From Larix kaempferi (lineage: Eukaryota; Streptophyta; Pinopsida; Pinales; Pinaceae), in contig BSBM01000779.1 in the NCBI GenBank assembly GCA_027924585.1, forward strand, positions 13,791,001 to 13,855,000: a stretch of 64,000 nucleotides of DNA, read 5' to 3'. Below the pieces are notes generated by a model. That model was not told the origin of the DNA. It was given only the letters and a program-made list of their open reading frames with translations, and did no database searches. The position numbers and the translations under genes were made by a program. Positions 43,490 to 55,572 of this stretch are shown here, piece by piece (position 1 is the stretch's first letter; every line of letters starts with the position of its first letter).

Positions 43490-44890
43490 TTTTTAAACGT
43501 TAATAGTATATATATATATAATCCAACTAAATGTATTTATTGGTTTAATTATACTTATTATTTGTTTCCAATTATATCACAAGTACATTTTAAATATGAT
43601 TGTGATACTGTTATTGAATATATCACTAGAATATAAAGTTATTCTTTATATGTTTTAATGGTTAGTTTTATAACAACAAAGAAAGATATCCTCTTTTATG
43701 TTAATTATATTGAATACTTATAGAGTGTGTGCCTAATTTATGTATTCGAACACATTAATAATATTATTAATGTGGCTATGGCTAATAACATGTGAACCCA
43801 AACACATATCTCCGAAATATTAATAGAATAATATTATTTAATAATTTTAATAAAATACATAATTTAATTGTTTAATTAAAATATATTATTATATTAAAAT
43901 ATTTAATTAAACATAATAATTATAAAATAATTTAATTCATATTATATTTATTAGTTATTAATTAATGATTATTTAATTAAAAATATTAATAAATTAATAT
44001 TATTTAATGATTTTAATCAAATATATATTTTATTTATTTAATTAACAATAATATTTAATTAAACACTACTTATTTATTAAACATTACTTATTATTTTATA
44101 AAAAGTAATGTAACAAAATAATTATAAAATATTTTAGTGAATGATAACAATAAATAAATAATTAATTAATATTTTTATTTAGTAAATAAAACAACAAATA
44201 ATAATATTTATTAATTAGTATTACTTATTAATAAAATATTAAGTAATTAACATAATATTATTACTTATTATTCTATTAAGTAATAATACTATTTTATAAT
44301 AAGTAATAATATTATAATTTTTTTAAAATAATAAGTAATTAAATAAAATAATTATAAGCTTATTGAATTGGTAATATTAATGTTTAGATAATGAAATGCC
44401 AATTAATTATTTGATTAATTAACAATTAATTAATCACTAAAGAGAATAAATATTAAATAATTAATTAATTAATATTTCTTTAACAAAAATATTAATTAGT
44501 TTATTAAATGTTAATTAATTAATTCATAAATAATATTGTTATTTAGTTAATAATAATATTAATTATTGAGATAATTAATAATATATTAAGCCAATTATAT
44601 ATTATTTATGTAATTTTTTATTATATTTAATTAATAAAACATTATTAAATTATATATATTGAAGATATGTATAATATGTATAATACTATCATGTACTTTG
44701 GAGATATTTATTTACAATATGATATATTTTACATGTTAATAATGTTGTAGTGGTTAAATTATTACTATGGGACTATTTTTCGTAAATGTAAGTTATATTT
44801 GATAACAATTGTAATGCAATCAGTATATGAATTCAATGTTGCAATGATTAATTCATTGTGTGTCAATGTGAATATACAATAATACATTGC
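43490..44890. other. Extremely AT-rich block (ATTAATTAATA-rich)
   Basis: About 1.2 kb composed nearly entirely of A and T with many TTAATTAATTA and AATAATATTA words. No coding or terminal repeat. Such DNA can act as a matrix-attachment region, but nothing here proves it. It leads directly into the satellite-like array. Confidence 0.6.
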
Positions 44891-44899
44891 CAAAATTAA

Positions 44900-47560
44900 T
44901 AACTGTAACCATTGATCTAACTCTTAATAAATGCCACAATGTAATGTAACCATTGATAAACATCACAATGCGACATAAACCTTGATGAACGTCAAATTTT
45001 ACATTGTGAATATGTCGCATCTAACCCTTAATGAATGCCACAATGCAACATAACCCTCGATAAACATCACAATGGGACATAAACCTTAATGAACATCAAA
45101 TTTCACATCTTGGGCCTTATCGCAATGTCACATAACCCTTGATGAATTCCACAATGCAACATAAGCCTTCATAAGCATCACAATGCGACACAAACCTTAA
45201 TGAACGTCAAATTTTACATTATGAATATGTCACATCTTGGGTTGTGTCGCCATATGTGTCACATAATGAACATTGCTGCAATGTGACATAACCCTTCATG
45301 AACACCACAACGCAATGCAACCCTTGATAAACATCACAATGCAACATAAACCTTAATGGACATCAAATTTCACATCTTGGGCATTGTCGCAATGTGACAT
45401 AACCCTTGATGAACGCCACAAAGCAACATAAGCCTTGATAAGTATCACAATGTGACACAAACCTTAATGAACATCAAATTTCACATTGTGAATATGTCGC
45501 ATCTTGGGTTGTGTCGCCATATGTGTCACATATTGAGCATTGTCGCAATGCGACATAACCCTTGATGAATGCCACAATGCAACGTAACCCTTGATAAACA
45601 TCACAATGCGACATAAAACTTGATGAACACCAAATTTCACATTGTGAATATGTTGCATCTTGGGTTGTGTCGCCATATGTGTCACATATTGAGCATTGTC
45701 GCAATGCGACATAACCCTTGATGAACACCACAATGTAACATAACCCTTGATAAACATCACAATGTGACATAAACCTTGATGAACACCAAATTTCACATTG
45801 TGAATATGTCGCATCTAATCCTTATGAACATATAACCGTTGTTGAATGCTGCAATGCAACATAACACTTTATATACATCACAATGTGTGATAGCGCTTGC
45901 CAAATTTCGAATGTCACATTATTAATGTGTCATATCTTGGGCAATGTTGGCATCAAAATTCACATCATGGGCATTGTCGCAATGCGACATAACACTTGAT
46001 GAATGCCACAATGCAACGTAACCCTTGATAAACATCACAATACGACATAAACCTTGATGAATGTCAAATTTCACATTGTGAATATGTCCCATCTAACCCT
46101 TGATGAATGCCACAATGCAACATAAGCCTTGATAAACATCACAATGCGACATAAACCTTGATGAACGTCAAATTTCACATCTTGGGCATTGTTGCAATGC
46201 AACATAACTCTTGATGAATGCCACAATGTAAACCTTCATGTACATCACATTTCACATTATGAATGTCCCGGAATATGTGTCACATATTGGGCATTGTCGC
46301 AATGTGACATAACCCTTGATAAATGCCACCATTCCTTGATAAACATCAAAATGCAACATAAACCTTGATCAACGTCAAATTTCACATCTTCGGCATCGTC
46401 ACAATGTGACATAACCCTTGATGAACGCCACAATGTAACATAAGCCTTGATAAGCATCACAATGTGACACAAACCTTAATGAACGTCAAATTTCACATTG
46501 TGAATATGTCGCATCTTGGGTTGTGTCATCATATGTGTCACATATTGAGCATTGTTGCAATGCGACACAACCCTTGATGAATGCCACAATGCAAGGTAAC
46601 CCTTGATAAACATCACAATGCGACATAAACCTTGATGAATGTCAAATTTCACATTGTGAATATGTTTCATCTAACCCTTGATGAATGCCACAATGCAACA
46701 TAACCCTTGATAGACATCACAATGTGACATAACCCTTGACAAACATCACAATGCGACATAAACCTTTATGAACGTCAAATTTCACATCTTGGGCATCGTC
46801 ACAATGTGACATAACCCTTGATGAATGCTGCAATGCAACATAAGCCTTGATAAGCATCACAATGCGACACAAACCTTAATGAATGTCAAATTTCACATTG
46901 TGAATATGTTGCATCTTGGGTTGTGCCGTCATATGTGTCACATATTGAGCATTGTCGCAATGCGACATAACCTTTGATGAACGTCAAATTTCACATCTTG
47001 GGCATCATTGCAATGCGACATAACCCTTGATGAACGCCACAATGCAACATAAGCCTTGATAAGCATCACAATGCGACACAAACCTTAATGAACGTCAAAT
47101 TTGACATTGTTAATGTGTCGCATCTTGGGTTGTGTCGTCATATGTGTCATTTATTGAGCATTGTCACAATGTGACATAACCCTAGATGAACACCACAATG
47201 CAACGTAACCCTTGATAAACATCACAATGCGACATAAACCTCACTGAACGTCAAATTTCACATTGTGAATATGTCGCATCTAACCCTTGATGAATGCCTC
47301 AATGCAATATAACCCTTGATAAACATCACAATGCGACATAACCCTTGGTGAATGCCACAGTGGAAAAATCGTTAAAAAACATTGCATTTCCATACAACCA
47401 AAATAAAACATGATGAACATCATAATGTGACAAAACCAATAAAACATTTCAAGAACATAACAAAGATGAAAACCATGGATAGATGTCACAATCGAGCATC
47501 GCACTTGATGAACATCAAAATGTGACAAAACCATAAAAAGCTTTGCAATTCACATTTTGG
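44900..47560. repeat. Satellite-like array, copy 2 (29-30-base monomer, ~155-base higher order)
   Basis: Tens of copies of a monomer such as ACATAACCCTTGATAAACATCACAATGCG, alternating with ACATAACCCTTGATGAACGC and AATTTCACATTGTGAATATG-type variants. A larger ~155-base unit including GGGTTGTGTCGCCATATGTG recurs (for example at 45500 and 45655). The junction between units often forms a palindrome, TGTCGCAATGCGACA. Long minus-strand frames here (45464-45814, 45474-45770) are repetitive and not genes. Many monomers differ at CG versus TG/CA, as expected from methylated cytosine decay. Confidence 0.85.
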
Positions 47561-47574
47561 TTGTGAATCTATTA

Positions 47575-48135
47575 TTTTCAATATCAATATTATGCGACGC
47601 AACACATAATTGAATTGGTAAAAGTGTATAGATATTAGGAATATCAATATTATGCGACGCAACACATAATTGAATTGGTAAAAGTGTATAAACATATTAT
47701 GAATATCAATATTATGTGACGCAACACTTAATTGAATTGGTAAAAGAGTATACATATTATGAATGCCAATATTATGCGAGTGTATAAACATATTATGAGT
47801 ATCAATATCATGCGACGCAACACATAATTGAATTGTTAACAGTGTATACATATAAAAGTGTAGAAACATATTATGAATATCAATATCATGCAACGCAACA
47901 CATAATTGAATTGGTAAAAGTGTATACATATTATGAATATCAATATTATGCGACGCAACACATAATTGAATTGGTAAAAGTGTATAAATATTATGAATAT
48001 CAATATTATGAATATCAATATTATGCAAGTGTAATTGAATTGGTAAAAGTGTATACATATTATGAATATCAATATTATGCAAGTGTAATTGAATTGAATT
48101 GGTAAAAGTGTATATTATGCGATGCAACACATAAT
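47575..48135. repeat. Second array, ~60-base units (AATATCAATATTATGCGACG)
   Basis: Eight or nine copies of a unit containing TATGAATATCAATATTATGC, GACGCAACACATAATTGAAT and TGGTAAAAGTGTATA, some shortened. It adjoins the larger array and the shared flank. Open frames on both strands (for example 47486-48130 minus) arise from the repeat and read as repetitive His/Ile/Tyr peptides. Confidence 0.85.
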
Positions 48136-48189
48136 ATCACAATTTGTAAATCACTCCTGTTTATACTTTAACTAAAAGTGTACAAACAC

Positions 48190-48370
48190 ATAATTATCAA
48201 TATTATCTTGGTTTAAATATGGTAATGTATATTCATCTTAAAGTTTCTAAATGTTAGATGGGTTGAGCATAAATCTTTTCTTAATGAGATAAATTTTCAA
48301 TTAAATATTATATTCTAGAAAATTGACAAATATTTTTTTATTTAAAATATTTAATTCAAGATAATAATCA
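48190..48370. repeat. Flank shared with the 6.5-kb locus
   Basis: CTTGGTTTAAATATGGTAAT, TTCATCTTAAAGTTTCTAAA and GATGGGTTGAGCATAAATCT match 6535-6620 in order, showing that both arrays belong to one larger repeated sequence. Confidence 0.65.
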
Positions 48371-48715
48371 ATTAATTAATTACACACTTTTTTTTTCAAT
48401 TAAATACTAGAATTTTTTCTTTCTTTTTAAAGTCATTTTTATATTTGAAAATTTTAACCAAAATAAACTCCAGATTTTCATATTCATAGTTAAAAAAGAG
48501 TTAGCTGAATTGATTTAATGCATACTTTAATAATCATTAACTAAATAATTAATTAAACAAGATTATAATGAACCCACTTTTTGGAATTTTTTTTAATTGT
48601 GAATTCATTTTATATACTAATTATATGGCTTAAACATTAAAAATGAGTTTGTAGAAAAATGTATTAAAAAAATTGCTTTTCAATTAAAAAATGACTTTCA
48701 ATTGGTCCATATATA
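48371..48715. other. AT-rich spacer, nothing recognised
   Basis: No repeat boundary, motif or open frame of interest. Confidence 0.4.
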
Positions 48716-48718
48716 TAT

Positions 48719-48835
48719 AGAAACGAATTTGTTTTTGTTTCCTTTCATTTTACATAAGGAAACAAATTTGTTTTCGTTTCCTTTCATTTTACATAAGGAA
48801 ACAAATTTGTTTTCGTTTCCTTTCATTTTACCTTT
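48719..48835. repeat. Tandem triplication, period 39
   Basis: AAACAAATTTGTTTTCGTTT plus CCTTTCATTTTACATAAGG occurs three times in a row with nearly no change. Open frames on both strands across it are by-products of the repeat. Confidence 0.9.
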
Positions 48836-49131
48836 AGTTATGGATAATTTGCTTCCAAAAAAAATTGGAAAAAAAGAAAAATAAAGAACAAAATACATAT
48901 ATCAAACAATGGCTTATAAATTTATCAAAATACATATACATAATGATTTAAATTTAAACTTTCATAACGCATTAATCTTTGTTTTGCACGGATAAGAAGA
49001 ATGTCACCCGAGCATTGTCCAATGAATATATATTGAAATGAGGTTTGAGAATTCAAATAATAGGGTCATCGGGACGGCTGGATACAAATCGAAATGAGAA
49101 AAAGAAGCATGAATTGAGATCGCTCCTGGAA

Positions 49132-49345
49132 CTACTTTACAAGTTTAGCCATTTCTTTGAGAAGATGCAGGCACTCAGTTTTATTAGCATCAACATCATC
49201 GAATCTTTCCAAGATATCTGCCACTACAACAAGACCTGTAGTAACCAATTGTGCCATCCCATCAACAATAATGTTTTTTCTCGTGGTGTTTGTCAGCTTT
49301 CCGAGAAGCCGCAAATCCTGCTCGGCTATCGTTCGATGAGATACA
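49132..49345 (-). pseudogene. Fragment resembling a HeLo/MLKL-type helical-bundle protein
   Basis: A 68-codon minus-strand stretch with amphipathic helices. It includes GMAQLVTTGLVVVADILERF followed by DDVDANKTECLHLLKEMAKL and then a stop. The spacing of ERF, N and EC..LL resembles the N-terminal helical domain of plant MLKL/HeLo-like and some NLR-associated proteins, which act in cell-death signalling at membranes. The resemblance is from memory and weak. There is no start context or neighbouring exon, and the frame closes with TAG at 49132, so it would be a gene fragment. Confidence 0.3.
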
Positions 49346-49349
49346 TTTA

Positions 49350-49900
49350 ATGTTACGTGTCTTTAATAATGTTCTTGTTATTTTTTGTTAGTATATGTTT
49401 TTTCAATTTATACATTGTAATAATTTATTTTATAGTTTGCAAGAATTAGTTTATGCGTGGATTTGTTGCCAAATTTCACATCTATATCTACGACATGTTT
49501 TCATTCAAGTTTACTTATTACCTTGAGGATTTGATGGGATGAGTTCTTATTGCATATTTGGTGATGCCATTGCATTACAAATACCAAAAACCCAAAGTAA
49601 GAAAAGCTCCAAATCTTGTCTCATGATTCACCTTTTTATTTGCAAATTAAAACGTAGAATCAAAGCATGGAAATATTTTATGGGTTCAATGCATTCATGT
49701 GCTCATTTTAAATCTTTCATTTTCAGATTTCATGATTTTTTATCCTTTTTTTAATGCTAAACAATTCAAGTTTTAAATTTCATGAATTGATTTCAAAGTT
49801 GGAGCCACCCCTTTTATCATTGTTGTTTGACATTTAAATTTTGAGAGTGTGAGCTTTATAAGTTAATTTTATGAATTTACATTGGTTATGAGTTACTTAA
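49350..49900. other. Non-coding, nothing recognised
   Basis: A plus-strand frame of 71 codons (49539-49754) has no recognisable family. Otherwise AT-rich spacer. Confidence 0.4.
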
Positions 49901-49904
49901 TTGT

Positions 49905-50068
49905 CATGTTATTCAATCTTTGTTGTAATTATAGATGTGTGTATTTGATGGTTTCATTTCATGTGTATATTTTATTGAAACAATAACATGTTATTCAATC
50001 TTTGTTGTAATTATAGATGTGTGTATTTGATGGTTTCATTTCATGTGTATATTTTATTGAAACAATAA
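49905..50068. repeat. Perfect tandem duplication, period 82
   Basis: CATGTTATTCAATCTTTGTT to TTTTATTGAAACAATAA occurs twice back to back without visible change. Confidence 0.9.
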
Positions 50069-50069
50069 T

Positions 50070-51390
50070 AATAAAGTAAACTTTTTGAAATTTTATGAAA
50101 ATAATTAATGAATTTATTTTTAAGTGAAATTTGTTCATCCATTAAGGAAAAGGCCTGGAGCTTCTTTCCTTCAGTATAGATTCAGTGACGGTTTTGATGC
50201 AATAAATTTGATGCCAAAAATCATCGGTTCTTGAAGCCAAATCTCTACAATCGAGTCTGGGCAACATTAGAATATTTAAACCCAAGGTACTCGGATTCAA
50301 TCGCTTTTAACTCTAATCTATGCATACGTATTACTCCATACTTCCATCGACCTATCATGTCTGATTTATTCACTCGATCAACTACTTGATTTGTTTTATC
50401 CTTTTAAATTACTTGGTTTGGTTTCTGGTTTTCTTATTTCCAGATCTTGTGTGTATCATGTTCACCTTATATAAATTTGAAGTAGCGTACATCCTGATTA
50501 TATTTAACAACTTAAGGCCCTCCAAGAAAAGGTCAAAAGGTCTTACGAGATGGGTTGTTTTATATAAGGAGAATTTGAAAATAAATTCAAGATATTGAAA
50601 ACCAAGAGCTAGAGATAATCCCAAATAAGAGATTGAAAAAGTTAAAGAAAATAAAGTTAAACTTCAAAATGGGATAATAATAGTTTAGTACGACATGATA
50701 AACTCCAAAATGTGATAATAATAGTTTATTATGTTTAATGAATTGAGGAGATCTTTTAAATGTTTACAAATTCTTCATTCCAAAACAAGTTTACTACAAA
50801 ATAATATAATATTATAAAGAAACGTAAGCAACTTATTAATTTTATGTAATTTATGGGTATTAATTTTAATTAATAATTGTTATCATGTATCAACTCATTT
50901 TTTCTAAATAATTAATTGTTCACTAAACAATCCATTGAAAAACTCACAAACTTCTTAATTTATTAATCTTTGAAATTTTTGTTTCGATCTCATTCTTAGC
51001 CTTTTTCTAAGTAAAGATTTGCTTAATTTCCTATGAAGTTGTAGATTTTGATAAAGTTTTGTAAAATGTCAATCAATTTGTATTAGCTTTGATATATTTA
51101 TGATAATTTACACATTATTATCGTGTCTAGTTCGATTTATGTAAAATCATCCCCAAGAAGTCATATGAAACCTTATGTACTAGAAATTTTCTCCAAAATG
51201 AGAATTCCTTGCCTCTACTATTGATAAGATATGTTCATGGTTCAAAAGATGTTAAATCCGTCGAATAGTTGCCACACAAGGGCTTCACTAGAAGGAAATA
51301 TAATATCACGTTCATTCATATTGCGGTATTAAATATTCATGAAAACCTAAAAATTATATTGCTTATATATTAAGGGGCAAAGGTTTTTAT
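50070..51390. other. Non-coding, nothing recognised
   Basis: Mostly AT-rich. Overlapping short frames at 50386-50624 on both strands show no family features. 50640-50740 holds a small duplication (AAAATGKGATAATAATAGTTTA). Confidence 0.4.
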
Positions 51391-51612
51391 TTATTTAATG
51401 TAACAATACAAAAATACTTTGGGGTCTTTTTTATATGGGCGGGCTGACAAATATCTGCCAAATGGAGATGGCGGGATCACGGTCGGATGAGAAATCGGGT
51501 TGAGGCAAGGCTTGGGCTTACTAGTACGCAGGGAAATCGCGTCTTGAGGCATGCTTGAGGCCAGGGCTTTCGTGGTGAAGTGGGTTTCCAGACGATCATA
51601 GTTGAGAGACAA
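51391..51612 (-). CDS. Short open frame in a GC-richer patch, unrecognised (doubtful)
   Basis: 73 codons with balanced composition (HFTTKALASSMPQDAISLRT). It lacks a recognisable domain. The patch 51415-51620 stands out from AT-rich surroundings, so it may be a fragment of a gene or element. Confidence 0.2.
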   Translation of the reverse strand: MSLNYDRLETHFTTKALASSMPQDAISLRTSKPKPCLNPISHPTVIPPSPFGRYLSARPYKKDPKVFLYCYIK

Positions 51613-51624
51613 TGGTCATTGGCA

Positions 51625-51850
51625 GCCAATTGTTACCAATATCACTTAGCTAGTTGTTACCAATAGCCTTGGGAGGCTCTAAGACTCGAGGGCATGTTAT
51701 AGGCCCTCGATAGGCCTTGGGGGCTTGAATACCTAACCATTCGTGCCTATTACAGGCCTTGGTAGGTTTAGTCAACCTCTTAGAGCTTGTTACAGGCCTT
51801 GGGGTCTTGGATACCTAGCCCACAACACGCTTAGTCAACGATTGGGGAAC
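51625..51850. repeat. Degenerate repeat of GTTACAGGCCTTGGGG words
   Basis: TTAGCTAGTTGTTACCAATA, GTTATAGGCCCTCGATAGGCCTTGGGGGCTTG, ATTACAGGCCTTGGTAGGTT and GTTACAGGCCTTGGGGTCTTGG repeat at ~70-base intervals. The second and fourth are followed by the same ATACCTARCC. Confidence 0.6.
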
Positions 51851-51859
51851 TGCAACATG

Positions 51860-54080
51860 CAATCTAAATGTTGTACTATGCGCATTGGATCTAGTGACAT
51901 ACAAGAAGTGATCTCTTATCTCTTCATTAGACCATTAAATGTTGCAAATCATAATGATATGTAGGTTGAGTACTTGCATTGTGGGTGAAGTAATGTGCAT
52001 CCACAATATACATCGAAAGAAGCAAGGTGCATTGTAGAATGCATGTGAGGTCATAAGAGGGGTATCATATCAATATACTAGGTAGAAATATAAAGGGGTA
52101 TAAAGAATGTTAATGAAAAAATTGATACATACAATATTGAGTGAAAATAGGGTTTTTTTTTTAAATTGGGAAGGCATATTGGGAGGGGGTAAAAAAAACA
52201 ATTTTGGAAGTTATTTTCCAATATTTAGTGAAATTAGGGGTATTTTTTCATATGCCACGAACGAACGAGCTATGATAGCGGTTTATTGAGTGAAGCTCCC
52301 GTGAGTTGCCACAACTTTGTATTTCAGATGGCTTTCATCATACATTTCACAGGGCATGTGTAACTTAGATGATTACAGTTGTCTTCCTTCTCCAATTTTA
52401 GAGCAAACTAACAAAAAATGTGCATCAATAAGCAACTTCTTATCAAACTTGAAAGCTTGAGTGTCCATTGAAAATCTACTTCCACCACCCACATTTCCTA
52501 CTTGCAAACCCAAATCCTTGAGTTTTTCTGATTGCAATTAAAAGTTGTTATGTGATTGTTGGCCAAACAAAAACTCCTCATCTTCTTCCTCCTTCAAATT
52601 CATCTTTGATTTTAGCAAAAGAAAAACAATAAAGTAGCTGCAATGGATCTGGGCGATTTCAAAACCGTAAGGTATCAACTTATTCATATTGCAAAGCAGT
52701 TTTTGAAGGGTCTTAAAGTCAAGTTGAAGCTTGAATGGGTTGTTATGTTTTGTTCATTACATATCTGAAAGGCATCCATGCAACACAATTAAATTCTACC
52801 ACCAATTGCTTCGTAAATGAAATACAATATAACATTCATGAAAAAAGGAAAAATATGTGTCCATTACTCCCTAATGAAAACAACATATATATTATTATAT
52901 TTTTATATGATAATTGACCCGCCTACTTTCCATCCATGCATACCTAGAATCTAATGTTTATTGGTTTCCACTTCATTCCTCTTCCCTTGTGGGGTTAAAA
53001 TTTAACTAACAAGCAAAGACTTACAAAATTAACAGATATCAATCCACAGATATATAAGTTAAATATTAAATTTTACAAATTCAGCAGCTCTCAATCAATA
53101 GTTTTTCCCAATTAACAGTTATGTAAAAGTTGTTACATTAAATTTTACCACTAAGTTATAATTTAACATTCATGTATTTTAATTTTTAAAAATTTGATAA
53201 AATCAAAGTTGATTTAATTTTTAAAATCGATTTAGGATCTGATCTTGTTTGTGGAATTAAAGGATTACGTGCTTCCTTTTCTAGCATTCGGTGCTTTTCT
53301 TTGAGTTTCTTATGATACTGAGGACATGGACAATGAATTTTCATGCAAGAGCTTATGCATCTATAAAGTGAGCTCCAACAAGGGATTCAAGTGTCGATTA
53401 TGCAAAACTCAAATTATTTTTAAACATTTTAGGATTACATACAACGTTTCACCATTTTATTAAAGTTGCAATTTTCACCTCTTCAATTTACACACAGCTA
53501 GAATAATCTGCCTAACCAGATCGACAGATGTGCTCCAGTTTCAGGACTTGTACACTATACATCGATCAGGAACAAACCTTCAATTACGATCTTTGCAATC
53601 TTCACCTTAATAAGCAATATGTTGGTTAGAATCAAACGATTGATTTTTTCCTCGGCCACGATCCTGTATTTAAATAATGCACCAATAAAATTAATGATGG
53701 AGATACAATGAAAAGGTTGGCATCTAATGGTGGAATAGTTTATTGCTTCACCACGACATCTAATCATAAATACTCCTTCATGCCGAAGCCTTAATTTTTA
53801 GCACGTCGATGTAATCGACAGCTTAATCCTTATCTTGTCCATCTAAAACAAAAATGGGTCAGCTCCTTAATCTTTAGCATGCTGATGTAAGTCTGTTAAC
53901 TTTTAGCTACTTAATCTTTAGCTTTCCATAGCTCTTATAACATTGATATTGGCAGGGAATTAGCTACATTGCAACTTTTCTTCTTGTTAAATTAAACTTT
54001 CAAAAATTAAGACTAATTGTTTCACTTAAAACTCGTAAAACCATATTTTTTCCATACAATTTTCCTAAAAAAACAAAATA
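51860..54080. other. Non-coding, nothing recognised
   Basis: Over 2 kb without a domain-bearing frame or element boundary. A short ATG frame before a donor-like sequence at 52640-52670 is not convincing. Short frames at 52107-52289, 52735-52917 and 53555-53767 have no family features. Confidence 0.4.
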
Positions 54081-54085
54081 CTAAT

Positions 54086-54353
54086 TGTGCTTCACGTTTT
54101 CACCCTAGAATAAATAATCCCAATTCAAAATCTCATTGTGAGAACATGATCTTAATTTCTATTAAATAGATAAGTATCATTACTATTTTACACACTAGAC
54201 ACATAAAATAAACCCATGTTGTGCTTCCCGTTTTCACCGTAAATAAATAATCCCAAATCAAAATCGCATTGTGAGGACACGATCTTAATTTCTATTAAAT
54301 AGATAAGTATCATTACTATTTTACACACTAGACACATAAAACAAACCCATGTT
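54086..54353. repeat. Tandem duplication, period 134
   Basis: TGTGCTTCACGTTTTCACCC to GACACATAAAATAAACCCATG is repeated from 54220 with a few substitutions. Confidence 0.85.
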
Positions 54354-54845
54354 GCCGAAATAAGAGTAAATGGGCTCCTTCTTTCCATTAACTTCAACAT
54401 TACAAATAATCTCCAAAGGAAGGAGTTGTTCATAGATATGAATCTAACATTGAAGTCTGAAATGCCCCTAGACTACTATAGACATTGAGGGCACCTGTTG
54501 AGTGACTCGACTGATTGAAACATTATGTAATGCCCCTAGAATGATTGTGGACCTTAAGGGCACCTGTCGAGTGACCCGGCTGAACAACTTCGATATAATG
54601 GTCTCTTGAGCCTTGTTATGTCTTAAATGATTGAGGAAAACCTGAAGATGGGAATGACGAAAATAATTGATAAATGAATTAATGAATTGAATTATATGTG
54701 TGGACTGAGATAATTGATTGATCAGTTCTTGCTTAAATGCTTAGCCTTGATTGGTCAAGTCAAAGTATAGTAGGACAGCTACAACCTTAGCTTTGTGACT
54801 TGGAAGGACACAACTGAGATGCGTCATAGCTTTCCGCATTTATTC

Positions 54846-54883
54846 TGAACTTCGGGACGAAGTTCTAAATAAGTAGGGGTGTA
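54846..54883 (+). other. Embedded hairpin and polypurine tract inside the LTR
   Basis: GAACTTCGGGACGAAGTTC is followed by TAAATAAGTAGGGGTGTA and a TGTAGTGCCCC start. This repeats the arrangement found before the true 3' LTR (63553-63590) and shows that the LTR has absorbed part of the 3' internal end. Confidence 0.7.
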
Positions 54884-55394
54884 TGTAGTGCCCCTAGACT
54901 ACTGTAGACATTGAGGGCACTTGCTTAGTGACCCGACTGTTTGAAACATTAATAAAATAATCCTTTGATTTTATTTTGAGTATATTTATGATTACGATTG
55001 ATTGTAAATCAATAAAATAATGATTTATGTTTGTGAGAAATATGTGTAGCGACAGGTGAAACGGTTCACCGAAGGACACACAAAGGAATATGAAGGGTCG
55101 TAGAGTACGGGTAAATCACACACAGGGGGAGCGGCGACGATGTCGACTTCCGACAAGAATACCACGCATGAGCAGATAAGCACTGATCCGCTTTCTCAAG
55201 AGGAATGCGTGAGGGCGTACGAGGTAGGCCACGATGGAGCTGGTCACGTACGACTTGAGGGGCGCGCAGTGAGAACGGACTCACTCCTCAACGCCATTAG
55301 TCCCTAGATAGCATGTAGACGGAGGATGGATGGTAATGATTCCTAAAATCCCTACAAGAGTTCCCGCAAGTCAAAACGGAAAGATGGTGGCAGA

Positions 55395-55572
55395 AGGGCC
55401 CGACAATGCGGTACCCTGTCGAGAAATGAAAGAATGGATGCAAGGACCCAACGATGCGGTACCATGCCAAGGAATGGAAATCATGGATGACTGGACCCGA
55501 CGGAGTGGTGCCATGTCAGAGAATTAAAGTTAAGGAACCAGGAGCCCAACGGCGCGGCACCATGATCCTAGT
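55395..55572. repeat. GC-rich ~49-base tandem repeat in the LTR
   Basis: Four imperfect units built on GGACCCAACGATGCGGTACC followed by ATGCCAAGGAATGGA. The open frame across the first units (55330-55527) is a by-product. Confidence 0.75.

Noticed and set aside
45464-46670. Several minus-strand frames of 64-116 codons with regular peptide repeats
   Set aside because: They arise because the satellite unit length is compatible with an open frame; no start, promoter or family feature.
47486-48130. 214-codon minus-strand frame
   Set aside because: It spans the ~60-base array and is composed of repeated Asn-Ile-Asp-Ile-His-type words, so it is a repeat by-product.
52640-52670. ATG followed by a GTAAGG donor-like site (MDLGDFKT)
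   Set aside because: Eight codons are not enough to claim an exon and no downstream exon was found.
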